This document shows positions 1 to 6,019 of a stretch of DNA of 9,390 bases, one piece after another. Origin of the DNA: Thermoanaerobacterium sp. GTDB taxonomy: Bacteria; Bacillota; Thermoanaerobacteria; Thermoanaerobacterales; Thermoanaerobacteraceae. The notes under the pieces were generated by a model, which searched no databases, had not been told where the DNA came from, and saw nothing but the letters and a program-made list of their open reading frames with translations. The position numbers and the translations under genes are program-made. How positions within the stretch are numbered: the stretch's first letter is position 1; every line of letters starts with the position of its first letter. The stretch is from contig JASBVU010000050.1 of NCBI GenBank assembly GCA_029960905.1, positions 1-9,390 on the forward strand. The letters run 5' to 3'.

Positions 1-855
1 CTTAATAAAAATAATAATAAGCTAATAGCGTTTGTTTCAGATACTGTTAAAAAATATTATAATAATGTACTTCCACCAAAACCTGGATATGATTCATACG
101 TGTACAGTTTGGGAGGCGGACAGAGGTATTATGATGATAATGAATGGATTGGTATTGCATTTATCGATGCTTACAATATTGATAAAAATGAAGAATATTT
201 AGATAAAGCAAAGGAAATTTTTGATTTTGTTATGACAGGTTACGATAAAAAAATGGGAGGAGGTATATACTGGCGTGAGGGAGACCTGAATGTAAAAAAT
301 ACCTGTTCAAATGGACCTGCAGTTGTGCTTGCATTGAAATTGTATCAAGCAACCAAACAGCAAGAGTATCTTAATATTGCAAAGGAAATTTATGAGTGGA
401 CAAATAAAAACTTTTTGTCTCCAGAAGGAGTATATTGGGATCATATAAAAAATGATGGAACTATTGACAAGACTACATGGACATATAATACCGGAATAAT
501 GATACAGGCGAATGCGCTGTTTTACGATATCACAAAAGAAAAAACTTATCTTGATATGGCTAAAAAGCTTGCGGAAAATAGTGTAAGTCATTTTGCACCA
601 AATGGTATTTTCCCTGATACTTACTGGTTTAATGCTGTGCTTTTAAGAGGATATCAGGAATTATATATGATAGATAAAGATAAAAAATATATTAAAATAT
701 TTGATAATTATGCACAGGAGGTGTGGAAAGAAGAACGAGATAAAAATAACCTTATAGGTAAAAAAGAACCCAAACCGCTCCTGGATCAGGCAGCAATGTT
801 AGAAATTTATGCGAGGTTAGCACAATTGGAAGGTGGTGGTAGTATATCAAAATGA
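1..855 (+). CDS. GH76 endo-alpha-1,6-mannanase, 3' part (5' end outside window)
   Basis: The frame is open from base 1, so the true start lies upstream and 284 residues are visible. The GTG at 100 is only an internal valine codon. The protein looks like glycoside hydrolase family 76, which hydrolyses the alpha-1,6-mannan backbone in an (alpha/alpha)6 barrel. The diagnostic element is the YYDDNEW motif, with the tandem Asp codons at 133-138 matching the catalytic Asp-Asp pair of the family. Further GH76-like helical repeats follow: GGGIYWREGD, a CSNGPAVVLALKLYQAT helix, and TWTYNTGIMIQANALFYDIT. No carbohydrate-binding module follows the catalytic domain, and the chain ends just after it. Secretion cannot be judged because the N-terminus is missing. 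The binding-protein gene follows after 44 nt with no visible terminator, so the two are probably co-transcribed. Family assignment is firm; exact substrate is inferred. Confidence 0.9.
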   Translation, partial: LNKNNNKLIAFVSDTVKKYYNNVLPPKPGYDSYVYSLGGGQRYYDDNEWIGIAFIDAYNIDKNEEYLDKAKEIFDFVMTGYDKKMGGGIYWREGDLNVKNTCSNGPAVVLALKLYQATKQQEYLNIAKEIYEWTNKNFLSPEGVYWDHIKNDGTIDKTTWTYNTGIMIQANALFYDITKEKTYLDMAKKLAENSVSHFAPNGIFPDTYWFNAVLLRGYQELYMIDKDKKYIKIFDNYAQEVWKEERDKNNLIGKKEPKPLLDQAAMLEIYARLAQLEGGGSISK

Positions 856-899
856 TTTACAGTTATTAAAATTTTAAATAAAGATTTGGAGGGATGATA

Positions 900-2211
900 A
901 TGATAAAAAAGTTTCTTGCACTTACAATGGTAATTATAATGGCGGTTGGACTATTAGTTGGCTGTGGGCAGTCAAGTAGTAAATCAAACAGTAAGTCAAA
1001 TGAATCGAGTCAGGCTAAAAATGAAACTAAGAGAAAATAAGGTAACTAAAATAACCATGTGGGGTTCATGGTCTGGCGATCAAGTAAAGCAAATTCAAGA
1101 ACAACTGGATACATTTAATAAAACACACCCTAATATACAAGTGCAATATGTTGTGCAGCAAAATCTTGAACAAAAGCTCTTGACGGCTTTAGCGGGTGGA
1201 GAGGTTCCAGATGTATTATTATGGGATAGGTTCCAGACTGCACTGTATGCGCCTAAAGGAGCATTAGCGCCAATTGATGAATATGTTAAGAAAGATAATG
1301 TAGATTTAAAAGATTTTTATAGTGAAGCAGTAAGAGAAATGTCTTATGATGGCAAGCTATATGGATTACCTATGGCGGTAGACAATAGGTCATTATTCTA
1401 TAATAAGAAATTGTTCCAGGAAGCGGGTATTCAAAATCCACCTACAACATGGGACGAACTTGAACAAGATGCTAAAAAATTGACAGTATGGAAAGATGGA
1501 AAATTGATAAGGGCAGGTCTCGCACTTGACGATGTCGGACTTTTCAATATGTGGATATTACAAGCTGGCGGAGATATGTTGACGCCAGATGGAACAAAGA
1601 CGGCTTTTAATAGCCAGGCAGGACTTGATGTTCTTAACTTCTTGCATAAGCTTATATATGACGATAAAGTATATGTAAATGGATTTACGCAAGGTTTAGC
1701 TCAGGGAGAAGATCCATTTGTAACAGGAAAAGTTGCTATGAAATTTAACGGGCCATGGGCGTTAGCAGATTATAAAAAATATGGTAATGATCTTGATTTT
1801 GGTGTAGCTCCCGCTCCAGCCGGCCCTAACGGTGATAAAGGTACTAGAATGGGTGGATTTGGATTAGCAATTGCATCAAAATCTACACACAAAGATCAAG
1901 CATGGGAATTTATAAAATGGTGGACGACTATTCCTGAGAACGGCGTTAACTTTGCAAAAATAAGTGGATGGATTCCGGCTAATATAAAAGCTGCCAATGA
2001 TCCTTATTTTACAAATGATCCATATTATAAAGCGTTTATTGAAGCAATGAATTTTGCAAAAATTAGACCACCTGTGCCGGGCTATTCAGATGTTGAAGGT
2101 AAAGCATTAATTCCTGATTTACAGTTGTTTTTATTAAATCAAATGACTGCTGAACAAGCTTTAAAAGACGCTCAACAAAAAGGCGATTCTATATTACAGC
2201 AAAATAAGTAA
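900..2211 (+). CDS. Sugar ABC transporter substrate-binding lipoprotein, interrupted by an apparent frameshift
   Basis: This is a family 1 extracellular solute-binding protein (MalE/UgpB-like), lipid-anchored outside the membrane, which captures sugars for the permeases. The start is ATG 900, 6 nt after GGAGGG (888-893); the in-frame ATG 894 touches that site and is less likely. From 900 the frame encodes a lipoprotein signal peptide with lipobox LVGC (Cys22, codon 963-965) and a Ser/Lys/Asn-rich linker, then stops at 1038-1040. The mature domain lies one frame over, from about 1040 to the stop at 2209-2211. It opens KITMWGSWSGDQ and includes the typical GGEVPDVLLWD and YGLPMAVDNRSLFYNKK segments. 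Removing one base within 1017-1040 would join them into about 436 residues, normal for the family. Sequencing error, true mutation or recoding cannot be told apart here. Context suggests alpha-mannan oligosaccharides as ligand (inference). Confidence 0.85.
1017..1040 (+). other. Frameshift zone in the binding-protein gene
   Basis: The signal-peptide frame (from 900) runs into TAA at 1038-1040, while the mature-domain frame is already open here. The stretch holds short A runs: A5 at 1017-1021, A3 at 1024-1026 and A4 at 1034-1037. Loss of one A from any of these would restore a continuous protein through the low-complexity linker just after the lipobox. The runs are short for programmed transcriptional slippage, and no obvious +1 recoding signal is visible, so an error or a recent mutation is the simpler reading. 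Confidence 0.8.
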
Positions 2212-2223
2212 CCAATTACTTAT
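2204..2223 (+). other. Small stem-loop over the binding-protein stop codon
   Basis: An 8-bp perfect inverted repeat (ATAAGTAA / TTACTTAT) with loop CCAA spans the TAA stop at 2209-2211. It sits 2 nt before a larger hairpin. It is AT-rich and may be incidental, or may support the larger structure in ending or protecting the transcript. Confidence 0.35.
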
Positions 2224-2225
2224 GT

Positions 2226-2261
2226 CTTTAAGGGAAATACTCTTTTGTATTTCCCTTAAAG
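2226..2261 (+). terminator. Strong stem-loop after the binding-protein gene (terminator or attenuator)
   Basis: A perfect 15-bp inverted repeat (2226-2240 and 2247-2261) has a 6-nt loop, TCTTTT. It begins 14 nt after the stop codon. The downstream arm is followed by GTGATAATATTTTGA-type sequence rather than a clean T tract, so termination may be partial. Its place between the binding-protein gene and the regulator promoter separates two transcription units. Binding-protein genes often end in such a hairpin, which stabilises the abundant upstream mRNA. Confidence 0.7.
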
Positions 2262-2271
2262 TGATAATATT

Positions 2272-2299
2272 TTGATAGATTTAGATAATAGGTTATAAT
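2272..2299 (+). promoter_or_regulatory. Sigma-A-type promoter for the regulator and GH76-CBM genes
   Basis: TTGATA at 2272-2277 and TATAAT at 2294-2299 are separated by 16 bp. They lie just after the hairpin that closes the previous unit. Transcription would begin near 2306, which leaves the ATG at 2312 almost no leader and supports translation from GTG 2342 instead. No convincing operator palindrome is visible. Confidence 0.6.
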
Positions 2300-2341
2300 T
2301 TATAGCGAAATATGTTTATAAAATTAAGAAGGGATTACATC

Positions 2342-3484
2342 GTGAATAATATGAATGAGCCATTGTATCAAAAAATATACGATTATTTGTTGGATAAAAT
2401 AAAAGCAGGTGAATATAAACCGGGTGACAGAGTTCCGTCAGAGATGGAACTTGCAATTAAATTCAATGTGAGTAGGATAACAAGTAAGAAAGCGTTAGAG
2501 GTATTAACTAACAAAGGTATAATTTATAGAATAGCAGGAAAAGGGTCTTTTATCTCTGATGAGGTTGAGAAGATAATAAATGGAAATACTATTCAAGACA
2601 TAGAAAACAATAGTTCAAAACTTATTGGCTTTATTATTTCAGATTTTACCGATACTTTTGGAACGGGTTTAATATTAGGTGTTGAAGAAGAAGCAGCAAA
2701 ATTGGGATACAATGTAGTCATACGTCGCTCGCATGGAGATGAAAAAATAGAAGAAGAAGCAATTAATTCACTTTTTTCACTTGGTGTTGACGGCATGATT
2801 ATAATGCCTGTTCAGGGTGAATATTACAGCAATGAAATTTTAAAGCTTTATCTTGATGAATATCCATTAATACTGTTAGACAGGTATTTAAAAGGGGTTC
2901 CCGTGCCATATGTATCATCTGACAATTTCAATGCTGCAAGAAATTTGACAAATCATTTATTTGAAACAGGACATAAAAATATAGCATTATTAACAACGCC
3001 AGCTGTTAATACATCAACATTAGAAGAAAGACTGAACGGATTTATTAAAAGCCATGCTGACCAAGAAATTCCCCTGGATCAATCAATATGGTTGACGGAT
3101 ATAAGATCTACATTGCCTGATCAGTTTACAGAAGAAAACATTGAGAAAGACAAGAGTAAAATTATTAATTTAATAGAAAACAATCCTCAGATAACGGCTA
3201 TTTTTGCGACTGAATATAATATTGCATATCTTGCTTTAAAGGCATTAGATTATATCGGAAAAAAAATACCTGAAGATATATCAATAGTTTGTTTTGACGG
3301 ACCTTACATGAGATTTAACGATTATTTCTTTACACATGCAAGGCAAAATGAAATGAAGATGGGTGCAAAGGCTGTTGATTTATTAAAAAAGTTGATAGAT
3401 GGAGAAGATATACCAAAAAAGACTTTAATTGAACCAGAAATTATTATAGGGAAGACAACATCTGGTGTATCACTTGAAATTTAG
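2342..3484 (+). CDS. GntR-type HTH / LacI-type sugar-binding transcriptional regulator (AraR-like architecture)
   Basis: A chimeric regulator of 380 residues. Residues about 7-72 form a GntR winged helix-turn-helix, starting EPLYQKIYDYLLDKI with PGDRVPSEMELA, recognition helix VSRITSKKALEVL and the wing GKGSFIS. Residues about 88-375 resemble the LacI/GalR periplasmic-binding fold, with LIGFIISDFTDTF, SLGVDGMIIMP, YVSSDNFNAA and HKNIALLTTP segments. This is the layout of AraR of Bacillus subtilis; the length is similar, but the ligand is not evident. GTG 2342 is chosen because AGAAGGG (2327-2333) lies 8 nt upstream; the in-frame ATG 2312 has no ribosome-binding site and sits at the predicted transcript start. 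The stop is 20 nt before the next start and there is no terminator, so it is co-transcribed with the GH76-CBM gene. It probably represses mannan genes until a mannose-containing sugar binds (inference). Confidence 0.88.
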   Translation: MNNMNEPLYQKIYDYLLDKIKAGEYKPGDRVPSEMELAIKFNVSRITSKKALEVLTNKGIIYRIAGKGSFISDEVEKIINGNTIQDIENNSSKLIGFIISDFTDTFGTGLILGVEEEAAKLGYNVVIRRSHGDEKIEEEAINSLFSLGVDGMIIMPVQGEYYSNEILKLYLDEYPLILLDRYLKGVPVPYVSSDNFNAARNLTNHLFETGHKNIALLTTPAVNTSTLEERLNGFIKSHADQEIPLDQSIWLTDIRSTLPDQFTEENIEKDKSKIINLIENNPQITAIFATEYNIAYLALKALDYIGKKIPEDISIVCFDGPYMRFNDYFFTHARQNEMKMGAKAVDLLKKLIDGEDIPKKTLIEPEIIIGKTTSGVSLEI

Positions 3485-3504
3485 TTGTTTTAGAGGTGGT
3501 TAGT

Positions 3505-5436
3505 TTGAAAAGATTGAAAAAACTGAAAGCAAAAACAAAATTAATAGTTACAATAACTTTGCTTTTTATCGTTTCAAGTCTTCTACCAGTACAAGTAGAA
3601 GCATTTACTCCAAGCAATGCTGACGATGCGATGACCGCATTTAATAATGTTTTTTGGGATTCGACAAATAAATATTTTTATGCTAATAGTGATCATCAAA
3701 TACATTCTGAGCATGCATTTGGTCCTGATAATGGGTTATACTCAGATTTTTGGTGGGAAGCACAATTATGGGATACTGTAATGGATGCATATCAAAGAAC
3801 AAACAGTTCATCTTATAGGCAACAAATAGATGACGTATACGATGGGTTTTTAGCGTTTTACCCAAGTTTTAACAGCAAATTTAACGATGACAGAGCATGG
3901 TGGGCATTAGCATGTGCGAGAGCATATGAGATAACAGGAGAAACGAGATATAAAGATAGTGCAAAAAGTTTGTTTGATAGCATATATACTTTTTGGGATA
4001 CAACTTATGGTGGTGGTATATGGTGGAAAAATGATGGAACACAGGATGAGAAGAATATTGCTACAAATGCAACGGCTGCTATAGTTGCGGTAAAACTCTC
4101 AAAGATATTAAATGATTCAACTTATTTAACTAAAGCCCAGAATATTTACAATTGGGTGAAGAATACGCTTACTGATGGTAATGGTCATGTTTATGATCAT
4201 ATTTCCGGAAGTGGTTCAGGAACAGTATATAAATGGGATTTTTCATATAACTTTGGTGTTTTTATTGGTTCGGGTGTAGGACTTTATAAAGAAACAAATA
4301 CGACTTCTTATTTAAATGATGCGATAAATGCTGCAAATTGGGCAGTTAATAATCTTACATCGAGTTCAACAATGATGTACGAGGGCGTAAATGATGCTGG
4401 CGGATTTAAGATGATACTTGCCCGTTATATGTATGAGCTTGTTACACAATGCGGGCAGACGCAATATCTTCAATTTTTACGCGATAATGCTACGCAGGCA
4501 TGGAACCACAGGAGATTATCAGATAATCTTGTAGGAGCTGATTGGGGTGCAGATACTCCTTCAACCTATATTCAGAGTTTAACGGCGGCAGCAGCAGCAA
4601 GTATTTTGAACCATGTTTCTGCGGACAATTATACTGGTTACATACCTGGAAATGGAAAGTATGAAGCTGAAAACGCAACGATTAATGGAATTTCATCAGA
4701 AAGCTATTATACAGGTTTTTCAGGTCGTGGATATCTTGCTGGATGGAATACAAATGGCACATGGGTTGAATTTAAAGTAAATGTAAATTCAGCAGGGAAA
4801 TATATGATAAAATTGGGATATTCGGCAGGAGCAGGCAATGCATCAAGAAATATTATTATAAATGGCAGTTCATATATTAGTAATCTGACTTTTCCTGGAA
4901 CGGGAAATTGGAATACATGGAATATAGTAACTTTAAATGATGTTCCGTTAAATGCTGGATCGAATACTATAAGAATTTCCTATGATAGCAGTTTGGGAAA
5001 TAGTAATTATTTAAATTTTGATTATATGTCTGTATATGCAATGTACGAGGCAGAGGAAGCAACACTTCATAGTTTAACTATTGAAAATAAATATACTGGT
5101 TATACTGGAACAGGATATATAGCTGGATGGAACAAAGATGGACAATGGGTTGATTTTAATGTGAATGTTGCTAAGGGCGGAACTTACACACTCATATTAA
5201 GATATGCGGCAGGCGCAGGAGATGCATCAAGATATATTTATGTGAATGGAAGTGGTGTTGCGAACAATTTGCTGTTTTCTGGGACAGGAAGCTGGAATTC
5301 ATATAATGTTGTTTCATGCAGCATACCTTTAAATGCCGGCTTAAATACTATCTCTATAATTTATAACAGTTCTTTTGGTAGTACTAATTGGTTGAATCTG
5401 GATAATATTGAACTTATACAGCCGTCTTATTATTAA
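3505..5436 (+). CDS. Secreted GH76 endo-alpha-1,6-mannanase with two C-terminal CBM6/CBM35-like modules
   Basis: An extracellular enzyme of 643 residues predicted to cut alpha-1,6-mannan internally. Start TTG 3505 is preferred because AGAGGTGG (3492-3499) lies 5 nt upstream; the in-frame GTG 3496 is inside that site. Residues 1-33 are a Sec signal peptide: a Lys-rich start, a hydrophobic core, and a likely cleavage after VEA33. The GH76 catalytic domain covers about 36-372, with the tandem Asp128-Asp129 in NDDRAWW, then GGGIWWKNDG and the FSYNFGVFIGSG helix. Two beta-sandwich binding modules follow, at about 386-512 and 514-641. Each begins YEAE and contains a TGY/GRGYLAGW-like element, an AGAG-ASR element and an LNAG-NTI strand. 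They clearly resemble each other, as expected from duplication. GH76 enzymes with family 6-type modules are known. No cell-wall anchor or SLH domain is seen, so it is probably released. Mannan binding by the modules is inferred. Confidence 0.92.
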   Translation: MKRLKKLKAKTKLIVTITLLFIVSSLLPVQVEAFTPSNADDAMTAFNNVFWDSTNKYFYANSDHQIHSEHAFGPDNGLYSDFWWEAQLWDTVMDAYQRTNSSSYRQQIDDVYDGFLAFYPSFNSKFNDDRAWWALACARAYEITGETRYKDSAKSLFDSIYTFWDTTYGGGIWWKNDGTQDEKNIATNATAAIVAVKLSKILNDSTYLTKAQNIYNWVKNTLTDGNGHVYDHISGSGSGTVYKWDFSYNFGVFIGSGVGLYKETNTTSYLNDAINAANWAVNNLTSSSTMMYEGVNDAGGFKMILARYMYELVTQCGQTQYLQFLRDNATQAWNHRRLSDNLVGADWGADTPSTYIQSLTAAAAASILNHVSADNYTGYIPGNGKYEAENATINGISSESYYTGFSGRGYLAGWNTNGTWVEFKVNVNSAGKYMIKLGYSAGAGNASRNIIINGSSYISNLTFPGTGNWNTWNIVTLNDVPLNAGSNTIRISYDSSLGNSNYLNFDYMSVYAMYEAEEATLHSLTIENKYTGYTGTGYIAGWNKDGQWVDFNVNVAKGGTYTLILRYAAGAGDASRYIYVNGSGVANNLLFSGTGSWNSYNVVSCSIPLNAGLNTISIIYNSSFGSTNWLNLDNIELIQPSYY

Positions 5437-5445
5437 AGTTGTACA

Positions 5446-5483
5446 CTGAATTTTATGAAGCCTGTACATATCTTCATGTTCAG
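5446..5483 (+). terminator. Imperfect stem-loop after the GH76-CBM gene
   Basis: Two paired segments are nested: CTGAA/TTCAG outside (5446-5450, 5479-5483) and ATGAAG/CTTCAT inside (5455-5460, 5472-5477). An asymmetric internal loop (TTTT against G) separates them, and the apical loop is 11 nt. ACTTTTA follows. It may end the regulator/GH76 transcript weakly. It lies 10 nt before the group II intron boundary; some bacterial group II introns (class IIC) insert just after such hairpins. Confidence 0.4.
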
Positions 5484-5493
5484 ACTTTTAAAG

Positions 5494-5691
5494 GTGCGCC
5501 TGGCATGGGTGATAAATTGGCGGTGAAAGTCCGATGTCGGTTTGGTATTGGGAACTATTAGCTGAACTACGAGGGTATCAATCGTGAGGTGGAATCCGAA
5601 GGAAACGGTAGGCAAAATCTTGGCATAAAGAAAAAAATAAATTGAAGAGTGTACAAGTCTGTTTAACAAAAAGAAGTCCGAGACTGCTACC
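5494..5691 (+). mobile_element. Group II intron remnant (5' part of domain I only)
   Basis: The segment starts with GTGCGCCTGGCATGGG, the conserved 5' end of many bacterial group II introns. It continues with recognisable domain I blocks: AAATTGGCGGTGAAAGTCCG, GGTTTGGTATTGGGAAC, ATCGTGAGGTGGAATC, GAAGGAAACGGTAGGCAAAA, and AAGTCTGTTTAACAAA...GAAGTCCGAGACTGC. Similarity to such introns, judged from memory, fades near 5691. There is no reverse transcriptase gene, no domain V hairpin and no 3' end in the window. It is therefore a truncated remnant that cannot splice or move by itself. The class cannot be assigned safely from this piece. Confidence 0.8.
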
Positions 5692-5708
5692 ACTTTTGCT
5701 CTTATTAT

Positions 5709-5858
5709 GATGTGTCTGTAATATTTGGAGTCCTTACGACGGATACAGTTGAACAGGCAATCATGAGGGCTGGAACAAAGTCAGGCAATAAAGGGTTTGA
5801 AGCCGCAGTAACAGCAATTGAAATGGCCAATTTGATAAAGGAAATAGAAAATTTATAA
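5709..5858 (+). pseudogene. ribH: ribH remnant: C-terminal third of 6,7-dimethyl-8-ribityllumazine synthase
   Basis: About 49 codons ending at TAA 5856-5858 encode a clear lumazine synthase tail: [19 protein letters not shown], then [19 protein letters not shown] and a short acidic end. The intact enzyme, about 150-160 residues long, joins a ribityl-pyrimidine to a butanone phosphate in riboflavin synthesis. Here the N-terminal two thirds are missing, including the region of the catalytic His. The Arg of the MRAGTK segment remains. The frame is open back to 5667 but enters intron sequence and has no ribosome-binding site. It is a dead fragment, probably left by the event that also removed the 3' part of the intron. 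The reading frame is still clean, suggesting the loss is fairly recent or that the template was intact shortly before. Confidence 0.85.
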
Positions 5859-5911
5859 ACAATGCCCATCTTATAAGCATTACGCTTTTAAGATGGGCAT
5901 TGTTTATAAAT
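5851..5911. terminator. Large near-perfect palindrome, probable bidirectional terminator of ribH
   Basis: A perfect 23-bp inverted repeat (5851-5873 and 5889-5911) continues after one T-T mismatch with AAGC/GCTT and closes on loop ATTAC. The whole element is 61 nt. The GC-rich part is AATGCCCATCTT/AAGATGGGCATT, flanked by AAAC and GTTT so that both strands give a modest U-containing tail. It overlaps the ribH stop codon, which fits the original terminator of that gene. It would also shield the GH125 promoter from read-through. Confidence 0.75.
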
Positions 5912-5953
5912 ACAAAATTATAAATGATATATCAGGATATTATAATAAGTTAA

Positions 5954-5983
5954 TTGACATTACAGGTATATGGTTGATATAAT
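5954..5983 (+). promoter_or_regulatory. Consensus promoter for the GH125-permease operon
   Basis: TTGACA (5954-5959) and TATAAT (5978-5983) are both perfect hexamers with 18 bp between them. The start of transcription would be near 5990, giving a leader of about 30 nt before the GH125 ribosome-binding site. Such a strong core promoter normally needs a repressor or catabolite control to be regulated. A 6-bp inverted repeat (ACATTA 5957-5962, TAATGT 5980-5985) overlaps both hexamers, but its 17-nt gap makes it a weak operator candidate. Confidence 0.75.
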
Positions 5984-6019
5984 GTATTTAGTTGAAGAAA
6001 TAAATTAAGGAGAATGAAA

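Noticed and set aside
307..591. Reverse-strand open frame inside the first GH76 gene
   Set aside because: It lies opposite a well-supported GH76 frame, has no recognisable domain and no ribosome-binding site was apparent. The same applies to reverse frames at 2593-2796, 3683-3865, 4490-4678 and 8408-8677.
958..2211. Start of the binding protein at TTG 958
   Set aside because: It falls within the lipobox region of the real signal peptide frame, has no ribosome-binding site, and its first codons are the out-of-frame reading of the linker.
5433..5693. Reverse-strand open frame across the intron remnant
   Set aside because: It is antisense to clear group II intron domain I sequence and resembles no protein; an accidental open frame.
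5667..5858. A small functional gene covering the ribH tail
   Set aside because: The open frame begins in intron sequence, has no start with a ribosome-binding site, and lacks most of the lumazine synthase active site.
5929..5940. ATATC-AG-GATAT inverted repeat upstream of the GH125 promoter as a regulator operator
   Set aside because: The arms are only 5 bp and AT-rich, and I found no matching copy near the other promoter at 2272-2299.
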